A stretch of 41,706 bases of DNA, taken from the NCBI GenBank assembly GCA_040414495.1, contig JBEDUI010000126.1:1-41706 (forward strand), given 5' to 3'. Both the position numbers and the translations under genes were made by a program. Below are positions 33,058-40,172 of the stretch, piece after piece; position 1 is the first letter of the stretch; every line of letters starts with the position of its first letter. Origin of the DNA: DATAVB01 sp040414495 (GTDB lineage: Bacteria; Actinomycetota; Actinomycetes; Mycobacteriales; QHCD01). The notes below the pieces were generated by a model that did no database searches, was not told the DNA's origin, and saw only the letters and a list, made by a program, of their open reading frames with translations.

Positions 33058-33125
33058 TGCAACGAGCGTGACATGAGGGCGTTCACGCGCCGGTCCAAAC
33101 GACCCTCAGGTCACCCACGCTGCAA
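33058..33125. repeat. Palindromic repeat element, copy 1
   Basis: 68 bases that fold on themselves: the outer arms TGCAACGAGCGTGAC and GTCACCCACGCTGCA and the inner arms TGAGGGCGTT and AACGACCCTCA pair with few mismatches around the loop CACGCGCCGGTCC. A second copy lies 54 bases downstream. It resembles REP/BIME-like intergenic repeats. Confidence 0.75.
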
Positions 33126-33179
33126 TACCGGTTCCAACCACAGCGCCGCCAGACCCCGCGACAGCACACCCGCCCCCAG

Positions 33180-33247
33180 TGCAACGAGCGTCACAACAGG
33201 GCGGCCGCACACCGGTCCAAACGACCCTCACGCCACCCTCGCTGCAA
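33180..33247. repeat. Palindromic repeat element, copy 2
   Basis: Same length as copy 1, and shares TGCAACGAGCGT, ACCGGTCCAAACGACCCTCA (with one difference at its start) and CGCTGCAA. Several changes in the left arm weaken its stem, so it is the more decayed copy. Confidence 0.72.
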
Positions 33248-33259
33248 AAAGGCTCTGCC

Positions 33260-33321
33260 GACAGCGGCGCCAACGACAGCGAGCGGTGACGACAGCGGCG
33301 CCAACCACAGCGAGCGGTGAC
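33260..33321. repeat. Tandem 31-base direct repeat
   Basis: Two adjacent 31-base units (33260-33290 and 33291-33321) that start GACAGCGGCGCCAAC or GACAGCGGCGCCAAC and end CAGCGAGCGGTGAC; only one base differs (CGACAG against CCACAG). They end 38 bases before the ArsB-like start and so lie in its promoter region. Confidence 0.85.
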
Positions 33322-33359
33322 GCGCGGGCCGGGAAGGCTGCGGTTAGGCTCAGCGCGAG

Positions 33360-34601
33360 ATGGCTGCTCAGGAAACCATCGCGATCCTCGCCCTGATCGC
33401 CGTCGTCGCAGCGGCCATCATCGGCTCCCGACGGGTGCCGGAGGCCGCGGTCGCGGTCCCGCTGGCCGGCGTGCTCGTCGCGGCCGGCATTCTGTCCCCG
33501 CATGCCGCCGCCGACGAGATCGGCCGGCTCGGGCCCACGGTCGGGTTCCTCGCCGCCGTACTCGTACTGGCGCATCTGTGCGACGAGGAAGGCGTATTCG
33601 CCGCGGCCGGCGCGTTCATGGCCAGGCGCTGTCGCGGTCGGCCGACCCGATTGCTCACGCTCGTATTCGTCGTCGCGTCGCTGGTCACCGCGCTGCTCTC
33701 GCTCGACGCCACCGTGGTCCTGTTCACGCCGGTCGTGTTCGCCACCGCCACCACGATCGGGTTACGGGCCAAGCCACACGTCTACGCCTGTACGCACCTG
33801 GCCAACTCCGCGTCGCTGCTGCTTCCGGTCTCGAACCTGACCAACCTGCTGGCCTTCGCCGCGAGTGGCTTGGGATTCGCCCGGTTCGCGGCGCTGATGC
33901 TGCTGCCGTGGCTGGGCGCGATCGGGGTCGAGTACGGGGTGTTCCGCTGGTTCTTCGGCACCGACCTCAACGCCGGTGCTGGCGCGATCAGCACCGACCC
34001 GGTGGAGGTGCCGGCGTTCGCGTTGATCGTGCTCGGGCTGACCCTGGTCGGGTTCGGGGTCAGCTCGCTGGCTGGCATCGAGCCGGTTTGGCCGGCTACC
34101 GCCGGTGCTGTGGTGTTGGCTCTGCGCCGACTGGCCCGCCGGCAGACCACGCCGTGGCGGCTGCTGCGGGAGACCAACCCACTGTTCTGCATCTTCGTAC
34201 TCGCCCTCGGTGTGATCGTCGCGGCCGTGTCGGCGCACGGGCTGGGCGAGCTGATCCGGCGGATCCTGCCGGATCAGGTCGGGTTACCGCAGTTGCTACT
34301 GACCGCAGTGGTGGCCGCCGTATTGGCGAACCTGGTCAACAATCTGCCGGCGATACTGCTGCTGTTGCCGGCGCTGCATGCCCCGCCGCTGATCCTGGCC
34401 GCGCTGCTCGGGGTGAACATCGGGCCGAACCTGACCTACGTCGGGTCACTGGCCACACTGCTGTGGCGGCGGGTCCTGCGTGGCCGCGGGGCCGCGCCGG
34501 CGTTGGCCGAGTTCCTGCGCCTGGGCGCGATTACCGTGCCGTGCGGACTGGCTGTTTCCGTGCTCGCGTTGTGGGCCGCGCTGCACGTGATCGGGGTGTG
34601 A
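33360..34601 (+). CDS. ArsB-like arsenite/anion efflux permease
   Basis: 413 residues with about eleven hydrophobic spans. SLDATVVLFTPVVFATA and the segment HLANSASLLLPVSNLTNLL are hallmarks of the ArsB branch of the ion-transporter superfamily, and NLVNNLPAILLLLPA in the second half is the paired repeat. It would export arsenite or a related anion across the cytoplasmic membrane. There is no Shine-Dalgarno site; TAGGCT about 12 bases before the ATG suggests a leaderless message. Its 3' end overlaps the convergent ArsR-type gene by 71 bases. Confidence 0.85.
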   Translation: MAAQETIAILALIAVVAAAIIGSRRVPEAAVAVPLAGVLVAAGILSPHAAADEIGRLGPTVGFLAAVLVLAHLCDEEGVFAAAGAFMARRCRGRPTRLLTLVFVVASLVTALLSLDATVVLFTPVVFATATTIGLRAKPHVYACTHLANSASLLLPVSNLTNLLAFAASGLGFARFAALMLLPWLGAIGVEYGVFRWFFGTDLNAGAGAISTDPVEVPAFALIVLGLTLVGFGVSSLAGIEPVWPATAGAVVLALRRLARRQTTPWRLLRETNPLFCIFVLALGVIVAAVSAHGLGELIRRILPDQVGLPQLLLTAVVAAVLANLVNNLPAILLLLPALHAPPLILAALLGVNIGPNLTYVGSLATLLWRRVLRGRGAAPALAEFLRLGAITVPCGLAVSVLALWAALHVIGV

Positions 34602-34869
34602 TCTGGCCCAGTTGCTGCAGGATCTTCGTCGCCTCGCCCAACGCCTCCGGCTCTAGCGAATAACAGATCTGGGTGCCCTGCCGCCGGGTGCGCACCAGCC
34701 CGCTCTCGCGCAGCGTACGAAGGTGGCCGGAGACCGTCGGCTGGCTCACCCCGAACTGTTCGGTGAAATCGCAGGCGCAGATTTCGCCGTCGCGTTGCAG
34801 CCGCAGCAGGATGCCGAGCCGCACCGGATGCCCGATGGCCCGGAAAACTTCGGCTGTCTTCTCGTTCAT
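34531..34869 (-). CDS. ArsR-family metalloregulator
   Basis: Start chosen at ATG 34869 (112 residues); the TTG nine codons upstream overlaps the candidate operator. VFRAIGHPVRLGILLRLQRD precedes GEICACDFTEQFGVSQPTVS, a winged-helix with a Cys-x-Cys pair (CAC) at the start of the recognition region, where ArsR proteins bind As(III) or Sb(III). The end is basic (RAARPTTRARKQPVRTAR) and lies inside the convergent ArsB-like gene. It likely represses itself and the divergent VOC gene. Confidence 0.85.
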   Translation of the reverse strand: MNEKTAEVFRAIGHPVRLGILLRLQRDGEICACDFTEQFGVSQPTVSGHLRTLRESGLVRTRRQGTQICYSLEPEALGEATKILQQLGQITPRSRAARPTTRARKQPVRTAR

Positions 34870-34890
34870 GACACCGACTCTATCGAGATT

Positions 34891-34904
34891 TTCCAATATT
34901 TGAA
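34891..34904. promoter_or_regulatory. Candidate ArsR operator
   Basis: TTCCAATATTTGAA is an imperfect palindrome (12 of 14 bases symmetric) resembling ArsR/SmtB operators. It lies 22 bases before the regulator's ATG and 62 bases before the divergent VOC gene, with a TATATAGG -10-like run at 34919-34926 on the plus strand, so it could control both directions. Confidence 0.55.
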
Positions 34905-34965
34905 CATCGTCGATCTCCTATATAGGCTCCAGGCATTGGACGTACGGAGCGAAAAGGAGCGTCAG

Positions 34966-35430
34966 ATGACACTGCCGGTCGAAGGCGTCAACGAATTGGT
35001 ACTCGAGGTCGCGGATTTAGAGGCGGCCGAACGGTTTTACGTCGAACTGTTGGGCTTTCCGGTGCTCGAGCGCTGGCCAGCCCCGCGCGAGGCGGTGTGG
35101 GTGTTGGCCGGGCGGACCCGGATCGGGCTCTGGCTGCCACAGACCGGGATCGCCCGTGGCCGCGGCGGATCCAAGGTGCATTATGCATTTTCGGTGACCG
35201 TGGAGAATTACCGGCCGGTCGTGCGGCAACTGCGCGAACGGGGTTTGCACGTCGACGAGGTCGAATGGAGTGATGGCGCCGCGTACTCGGCCTATGTCGC
35301 CGATCCGGATTTCAATGTCGTCGAGTTCTGGACCTGGGACGTCAGCAAGGGCAGCGCCGGCCCGCCCACCGCGGCTACCGAGAACGTCTACGCGCTGCCG
35401 GATCTGCCGCCGTTGAAGCACGAAAACTAA
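34966..35430 (+). CDS. VOC-family (glyoxalase/bleomycin-resistance-like) protein
   Basis: 154 residues; ATG 34966 with AAGGAG six bases upstream. GVNELVLEVADLEAAERFYV and ELLGFPVLER form the first beta-alpha-beta unit, and KVHYAFSVTVENYRPVVRQL with YVADPDFNVVEFWTW the second, ending with the metal-ligand Glu (VVEFW). Family members include glyoxalases and, beside arsR, ArsI-type C-As lyases, but the Cys pair that defines ArsI is not present, so that role is not supported. It is divergent from the ArsR gene. Confidence 0.85.
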   Translation: MTLPVEGVNELVLEVADLEAAERFYVELLGFPVLERWPAPREAVWVLAGRTRIGLWLPQTGIARGRGGSKVHYAFSVTVENYRPVVRQLRERGLHVDEVEWSDGAAYSAYVADPDFNVVEFWTWDVSKGSAGPPTAATENVYALPDLPPLKHEN

Positions 35431-35504
35431 GACGCGCCGGAATTCCCGCCGTGTGGGCACGATCACGGTACCGTTCGGGCCTGACTACGTGAGGCGAACG
35501 GACG

Positions 35505-36014
35505 ATGCGGGTACTGGTGTGGCTGGTCGAGGGCGGCTGGGAGGCCGGGCTGGATGTGGCCCTGACCCTGGCTCCAGCCGACGCTGATTTCACCCTGCTG
35601 CACGTATTGCTGCCCGACGTCGAGGAATTGGCGCACGGGGCATTCAGCGGCCTGCTCGGTCGCGGGCACGCCGACCCGGATCCCGGCGACCGGCTCGCCT
35701 CGATCGGCGCCGCTTCCGAGCAGGCATTGCTGGACGCCGCCGCCGCGCGGGCCGGGCGGCCGGTGAGTGTGCTGCGCCGGCACGGCCAACCCGAACGCGA
35801 GGTAGTGGCCGCCGCGGTCGAATTCGACCTGCTCGTGGTGGCCCGGGACGGTGACCGCAGCCGACTCGGCCCGAAAAGCCTGGCTCCCCCGACCCGGTTT
35901 GTCGTCGACCATGCCCCATGCCCGGTTTTATTGGTATGGCCCGAGCCAGCGCCGGGCATCGACTCGATTCCGCCGCCCCCGCACCACAAACCGCCGCACC
36001 ACAAACCGCGATGA
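35505..36014 (+). CDS. Universal stress protein (UspA-like)
   Basis: 169 residues. MRVLVWLVEGGWEAGLDVAL begins the Usp fold, FTLLHVLLPDVEEL follows, and the C-terminal ATP-site-like part reads FDLLVVARDGDRSRLGPKSL with APCPVLLVW. The G-x2-G-x9-G-S/T motif of ATP-binding Usps is altered (DGDRSRLGPKS), so ATP binding is uncertain. The last 15 residues are a Pro-His tail (PPPPHHKPPHHKPR) that could bind metal. It follows the VOC gene by 74 bases. Confidence 0.78.
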   Translation: MRVLVWLVEGGWEAGLDVALTLAPADADFTLLHVLLPDVEELAHGAFSGLLGRGHADPDPGDRLASIGAASEQALLDAAAARAGRPVSVLRRHGQPEREVVAAAVEFDLLVVARDGDRSRLGPKSLAPPTRFVVDHAPCPVLLVWPEPAPGIDSIPPPPHHKPPHHKPR

Positions 36015-36043
36015 GTTCTCCCGCCAACGGAGGTCTGCTCTAC

Positions 36044-36646
36044 ATGAACTCAGTAACGTGTCACATCTCCATCTCGCTCGACGGCTATGTCGCCGGGCCC
36101 AACCAGAGCATGGACGACCCGCTTGGTAAAGGCGGGGAGCTCCTGCACAAATGGCACTTCAGCGACAGCGAGCTGCACAGCGTCGATGCAGATGTCGTCG
36201 AGGAGGTCTCGACCGGCTACGGCGCAACCATCATGGGCCGCAAAATGTTCGCCGGTGCCGGTTCGTGGGATCCGAACTGGAACGGTTGGTGGGGCGAGGA
36301 TCCGCCGTTCCATATGCCGGTGTTCGTACTCACCCATAACGAACGCCAGCCGCAGCCGATGCAGGGCGGTACGACATTCACGTTCGTGAATGACGGAATC
36401 GAATCGGCGTTGAAACAGGCCCGGGCCGCGGCCGGCGACAAAAATGTGGCTGTTGCCGGTGGCGCGGACACCGTTCAGCAATTTCTCCGGGCCGGGCTGC
36501 TGGACGAGCTGTATCTGCATATCGCGCCGGTCATTCTGGGCGGCGGCGAACGGTTGCTGGACAGTATCGGCGATCCCCAGCTGGAAATCATCAAGGCAAT
36601 TAGTTCACCGATCGTTACGCATATTCATTATCGGGTGATCCATTAG
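36044..36646 (+). CDS. Dihydrofolate-reductase-like (RibD C-terminal) protein
   Basis: 200 residues from ATG 36044 (GGAGG ten bases upstream); an earlier ATG at 36011 is possible. CHISISLDGYVAGPNQSMDD, ATIMGRKMFAG, PVFVLTHNERQPQ, NVAVAGGADTVQQFLRAGLL and DELYLHIAPVILGGGERLLD are the marks of the small RibD_C/DHFR-fold family, whose members reduce unknown substrates with NADPH. Its stop codon TAG is made from the target-site TA plus the first base of the adjoining MITE; without the insertion it would read TAA. Confidence 0.88.
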   Translation: MNSVTCHISISLDGYVAGPNQSMDDPLGKGGELLHKWHFSDSELHSVDADVVEEVSTGYGATIMGRKMFAGAGSWDPNWNGWWGEDPPFHMPVFVLTHNERQPQPMQGGTTFTFVNDGIESALKQARAAAGDKNVAVAGGADTVQQFLRAGLLDELYLHIAPVILGGGERLLDSIGDPQLEIIKAISSPIVTHIHYRVIH

Positions 36647-36869
36647 GGCGTGTTTCTTGAATCCTGGCCGTCGCGAGCGGTGATCGCTGTAAGTCACTGC
36701 GGCGATCCGAAAAGGCAGCCCGGGTGCGGGTGTCCCGCAAGATGAGCAGGAGCCGATACCGGTGTTGTATCGGCGACGACAGACAACGCTAGGCCGCCGG
36801 GGTGGTGGGTGGGAACGTGTCAGTCGTCTGGGCGCCGCGCAGCAGGCTGAGGATTCAAGAAACACGCCC
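36646..36869. mobile_element. 224-bp MITE with 20-bp perfect terminal inverted repeats
   Basis: The left end GGGCGTGTTTCTTGAATCCT (36646-36665) is exactly complementary to the right end at 36850-36869, and a TA flanks both sides (36644-36645 and 36870-36871), as expected for a TA target duplication. The inside encodes nothing recognisable. The GGG start and TA duplication fit a non-autonomous relative of an IS5-group element. It sits exactly between the stop codons of two convergent genes. Confidence 0.88.
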
Positions 36870-37429
36870 TAATCGTGCACGGGTTTGCCGGTGACCTGGT
36901 GGTCGGCGTGGAACAGCGCTTCGGCCAGCAGGTTCCGGACGTGCCCGCCGCGTAAGGCGTAAAAGACGCGGCGCCCGTCCCGGCGCGTGCCGACCAGACC
37001 GGCCAGACGGAGTTTGGCCAGGTGCTGCGAGGTGGTGTTGGGGCTGGCGCCGGCTGCGGCGGCGAGGCTCGTCACGTCCCGTTCGCCGTCACGCAGCGCC
37101 CACAACAGCCGGACCCGGGTCGGGTCGGCGAGCATCGCGAAGGACGCGACCGCCGCCCCGACCTGGTCGCCCGACGGCTCGGCCGGATGCGCCCCGCCCA
37201 TGGCGGGAACAGTCCCGGCGGAAACCGGGCCGGTCCGTTCCCCGCGAGCAGGACCAGAACCCGCTCGATCAGAGTCAGCCGGAGCAGCGCCGCTCGTATC
37301 TGAGCCAGCGTGATCGGCGCCGGCCGTATTAATGCGGGCCGAATCAGAGCCGGCGTTATCAGTGCCGGCCCGATCAGAGCCGGCCGGATCCGGCAGCGTA
37401 CGCTTCGATACGTGTCTAGCTGCACACAT
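36869..37429 (-). CDS. ArsR-family regulator with N-terminal pentapeptide-like repeat
   Basis: From ATG 37429 it has 186 residues; a shorter start at ATG 37201 (110 residues) gives the usual ArsR size, and neither start has a clear ribosome site. The DNA-binding part is FAMLADPTRVRLLWALRDGE, VTSLAAAAGASPNTTSQHLA and KLRLAGLVGTRRDGRR, followed by VFYALRGGHVRNLLAEALFH with His residues at the position of the CzrA/NmtR-type metal site (HADHQ, GKPVHD). The first 75 residues are a repeat of the form A-G-S-D-x. It is divergent from the CDF exporter, which it most likely represses. Its stop, TAG, is also formed with the MITE. Confidence 0.75.
   Translation of the reverse strand: MCAARHVSKRTLPDPAGSDRAGTDNAGSDSARINTAGADHAGSDTSGAAPADSDRAGSGPARGERTGPVSAGTVPAMGGAHPAEPSGDQVGAAVASFAMLADPTRVRLLWALRDGERDVTSLAAAAGASPNTTSQHLAKLRLAGLVGTRRDGRRVFYALRGGHVRNLLAEALFHADHQVTGKPVHD
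37240..37400. repeat. Degenerate 15-base tandem repeat
   Basis: Units of about 15 bases built around GATCAGAGCCGGC encode A-G-x-D/N-x pentapeptides on the minus strand (AGSDR, AGTDN, AGSDS, ARINT, AGADH, AGSDT). The other strand also reads as a five-residue repeat (AGRIN, AGRIR, AGVIS, AGPIR). It covers the first part of the long form of the ArsR gene. Confidence 0.7.
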
Positions 37430-37500
37430 GAGCCTATTGTGACAGGTACAGTCCGTGCGACGCGGACCGACCCGCGTACCTGCCCATCGGAGCCCGTAGC

Positions 37501-38571
37501 ATGACCGACCACGAGCACGACCATCCGCACCACGAGCACCACCACGCCGGGCACGCGCACAATCACGAGCACCACCACCACGCCGGGCACGAGCACAATC
37601 ACGAGCACCGTCATGCCGTGCTGGGCACGATCCGGCAGGCGCTGTTCGGGCACAGCCACGACGTGGCCGACCAGATCGACGATGCGCTGGAGGCGGATGC
37701 GGCCGGGCGCCGGGCGTTGCTGATCAGCCTGGCCGGATTGCTCGCTACGACGGCGATCCAGGCCGTCATCGTGGTCATTTCCGGATCGGTCGCGCTGCTG
37801 GGCGACACGCTGCACAATCTCGCCGACGCGCTGACCGCGGTGCCGTTGCTGATCGCGTTCAGCCTGGCCCGGCGGCCGGCCAATCGCCGGTTCACCTATG
37901 GCTACGGGCGTAGTGAGGACCTGGCCGGCCTGGTCGTGCTGGCCGTGATGACCGCGTCGTCGATCGCCGCCGCGTGGGTCGCCCTCGACCGGCTCTTCCA
38001 CCCGCGCACGATCGGCTACCTGCCGGCGGTCGCGGCGGCCGGCGTGGTCGGGTTCCTCGGCAACGAAATCGTGGCCCGGTACCGGATCAACGTCGGACGC
38101 CGGATCGGCTCGGCCGCCCTCGTCGCCGACGGCCTGCATGCCCGCACCGACGGGTTCACCAGCCTCGCGGTCGTTCTCGGCGCGATCGGCGTAGGCGCGG
38201 GATTTCGGCTGGCCGACCCGATCGTCGGCCTGCTGATCACGGTCGCCATTCTCGGCGTGCTGCGCAGCGCCGCCCGCGAGGTCTTCGCCCGGCTACTCGA
38301 CGCGGTTGACCCGGACGTTGTCACCGAGGCCGAACGCACCCTGACCCACACCGCCGGCGTCGACACGATCCGCGACCTGCGCCTGCGCTGGATCGGCCAC
38401 ACCCTGCACGCCGAGGCCGACATCACCGTCGACCCGGCCCTGTCCGTCAGCCAGGCCCACGAGGTCGCCCACAATGCCGAAGCGCACCTGACCCGGCACA
38501 TACGCCGACTCGGTACCGCGACTATTCACACGAGCCCGACCGGCGCGCATTCCGTTGTAGAAACGGGCTAG
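37501..38571 (+). CDS. Cation diffusion facilitator (Zn/Co/Cd exporter) with His-rich N-terminus
   Basis: 356 residues. The first 40 are mostly His, Glu and Asp (HEHDHPHHEHHH, then HNHEHHHH), a metal-buffering arm. Six membrane spans follow, with the metal site in span 2 (LLGDTLHNLADAL) and span 5 (GLHARTDGFTSLAVV), and a cytoplasmic C-terminal domain (TLTHTAGVDTIRDLRLRWIG, HTLHAEADITVDPALSV). It exports divalent metal in exchange for protons. The upstream divergent ArsR regulator points to metal-induced expression. Confidence 0.93.
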   Translation: MTDHEHDHPHHEHHHAGHAHNHEHHHHAGHEHNHEHRHAVLGTIRQALFGHSHDVADQIDDALEADAAGRRALLISLAGLLATTAIQAVIVVISGSVALLGDTLHNLADALTAVPLLIAFSLARRPANRRFTYGYGRSEDLAGLVVLAVMTASSIAAAWVALDRLFHPRTIGYLPAVAAAGVVGFLGNEIVARYRINVGRRIGSAALVADGLHARTDGFTSLAVVLGAIGVGAGFRLADPIVGLLITVAILGVLRSAAREVFARLLDAVDPDVVTEAERTLTHTAGVDTIRDLRLRWIGHTLHAEADITVDPALSVSQAHEVAHNAEAHLTRHIRRLGTATIHTSPTGAHSVVETG

Positions 38572-38572
38572 C

Positions 38573-38607
38573 TGTGATGTCCAGGGACGTTGTTCTTGGA
38601 CATCACA
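38573..38607. terminator. Bidirectional terminator hairpin
   Basis: TGTGATGTCCA (38573-38583) and TGGACATCACA (38597-38607) form an 11-bp perfect stem with a 13-base loop, starting two bases after the CDF stop and ending two bases before the ArfB stop. It serves both convergent genes. Confidence 0.85.
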
Positions 38608-38608
38608 C

Positions 38609-39058
38609 CTAGTCATTCGGGTCGACCCGACCGCGCCCGCGTTTCACCTCGCCCCGCCGTTTCTTGCCCGACAACCGGCGTTCCCGGGCGGCCCGGCTGG
38701 GCCGGGTCGGGCGCCGCGCGGCCGGTGGTGGCCGTAATCCTTCGGCAACCAACGCGCTCAGCCGGGCCCGCGCCGCCTGCCGATTACGCCATTGCGAACG
38801 GAATTCCGACGCGGTCACCACCAGAATTCCGCCGACCAACCGCCCGCCCAGCCGGTCCAGTAATCGGGCCCGCTGGATATCGGTGAGCGCGGCCGAATTC
38901 GCTACGTCCCAGCGCAATTCGACCCGGGTGTCGCTGGTGTTGACCGATTGCCCGCCCGGCCCGGAGGAATGACTGAACCGTTCAACCAATTCGGCCTCGG
39001 GTACGAAAACCGGGCCGGCGCGCACTCCGGCATCAGCGATTCCGTCGGACGGTTCCAT
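38609..39058 (-). CDS. arfB: Alternative ribosome-rescue factor ArfB (YaeJ-like peptidyl-tRNA hydrolase)
   Basis: 149 residues. The release-factor domain has ELVERFSHSSGPGGQSVNTS with the catalytic GGQ, then TRVELRWDVANS, and the C-terminus is a long basic tail (RRPTRPSRAARERRLSGKKR, then GEVKRGRGRVDPND) that would sit in the empty mRNA channel of a stalled ribosome. Together these define ArfB rather than RF1/RF2, which are far longer. It lies five bases after the RNase H/phosphatase gene on the same strand. Confidence 0.93.
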   Translation of the reverse strand: MEPSDGIADAGVRAGPVFVPEAELVERFSHSSGPGGQSVNTSDTRVELRWDVANSAALTDIQRARLLDRLGGRLVGGILVVTASEFRSQWRNRQAARARLSALVAEGLRPPPAARRPTRPSRAARERRLSGKKRRGEVKRGRGRVDPND

Positions 39059-39062
39059 GAGC

Positions 39063-40172
39063 TCAGGGTTCGAGATAACCGGTCACGTTGACCGACCGCA
39101 CCGACGCCGGCGCATCCCCGTACCAGTCCACTGTGGACATACTCGCCACGTCCAGGTGCAGGCGGTACAGCACCGAGGAGGGAGCCTCCAATGCCAACCG
39201 CAGCAGGGTTTTGATCGGCGTCACATGCGAAACGACGACAACCCGGCCGGCCGGATACGCCTCCAGCAACCGGTCCCGGGCCCGACCGACCCGGCGCGCC
39301 ACGGCGGCGAAGCTCTCCCCGTCCGGCGGCGCCGTTCCGGCCGAACCCCGCCAGGCGGCCAACTCATCGGGCCACCGCTGCGCCACCTCGGCGAACGTCA
39401 GCCCTTCCCAGGCGCCGAAATCGCATTCGGTCAGATCGTCGTCAAAGGCCAGCGGTACGCCGAGGGCGGCGGCCGCGACCTCCGCGGTTTCCCGGGCCCG
39501 GCGCAGCGGCGAACTGACCACGGCGGTGAACTCGCCGTGCGCGGCCAGCCAGGTCGCGGCGGCTTTGGCCTGCGCCTGCCCGGTCGCGTTCAGCGGTAGG
39601 TCGTTACGGCCGGAGAAACGCCGTTCCACCGAATGCTCGGTCTGCCCGTGCCGCAGCAGAACAGTCGTGGTCGGCGGGCCGGCCGGCGCGGACCATCCGA
39701 CCCGCGGCGCGGCCGGAGCGGGCTTTTCCTCCACAGCGGACGACGGTTGCCAGCTCTTGCCTTTGGCCGCCGCGTCCATCGCCTCGTTGGCCAGCCGGTC
39801 GGCGTGCTTGTTGCGTTCCCGCGGGATCCAGGTGAAGCCGATCGAGCCGAACGACCGGGCCAGCTCCCGCGCCTGGGCGTTCAGCGGCTGCAGGTCGGGA
39901 TGCTTGACCCGCCAGCGACCGGACATCTGCTCGACCACGAGTTTGGAGTCCATCCGGACATCGACGTCGGTGGCCGACAATTGCGCCGCGCCCTGCAGGC
40001 CCGCGATCAGACCGCGGTATTCGGCCACGTTGTTGGTGCACCGGCCCAAGCTCTCGGCCCGCTCCAAGAGCACCTGTCCGTCGCTGGCGTCCCGGACCAC
40101 CGCACCGTATCCGGCCGGGCCCGGATTTCCGCGCGAACCGCCGTCCGCCTCGACAATGACCCGCAAGCTCAC
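39063..40172 (-). CDS. Bifunctional RNase HI / acid phosphatase (CobC-like) fusion
   Basis: Start chosen at GTG 40172, which overlaps the upstream stop as GTGA (369 residues). The N-terminal 140 residues are RNase HI: LRVIVEADGGSRGNPGPAGY (first Asp), TNNVAEYRGLIAGL (Glu), VDVRMDSKLVVEQMSG (Asp) and WIPRERNKHADRLANEAM (last Asp). A linker rich in Ala and Pro joins it to a histidine-phosphatase domain: TVLLRHGQTEHSVERRFSGR with the catalytic RHG, LRRARETA, and VVVSHVTPIKTLLR with the second His. The fusion is characteristic of actinobacteria (Rv2228c type). It removes RNA from RNA-DNA hybrids; the phosphatase substrate (alpha-ribazole phosphate in cobalamin synthesis is proposed) is less sure. 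Confidence 0.95.
   Translation of the reverse strand: MSLRVIVEADGGSRGNPGPAGYGAVVRDASDGQVLLERAESLGRCTNNVAEYRGLIAGLQGAAQLSATDVDVRMDSKLVVEQMSGRWRVKHPDLQPLNAQARELARSFGSIGFTWIPRERNKHADRLANEAMDAAAKGKSWQPSSAVEEKPAPAAPRVGWSAPAGPPTTTVLLRHGQTEHSVERRFSGRNDLPLNATGQAQAKAAATWLAAHGEFTAVVSSPLRRARETAEVAAAALGVPLAFDDDLTECDFGAWEGLTFAEVAQRWPDELAAWRGSAGTAPPDGESFAAVARRVGRARDRLLEAYPAGRVVVVSHVTPIKTLLRLALEAPSSVLYRLHLDVASMSTVDWYGDAPASVRSVNVTGYLEP

Noticed and set aside
34966..35430. ArsI-type C-As lyase beside arsR
   Set aside because: The VOC fold is right and the neighbourhood suggestive, but the translation contains no Cys at all, and ArsI needs a Cys pair for arsenic.
36646..36869. The inverted repeat as a plain transcription terminator
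   Set aside because: The arms are 184 bases apart, flanked by a TA duplication, and enclose unrelated sequence, which fits a mobile element and not a hairpin terminator.
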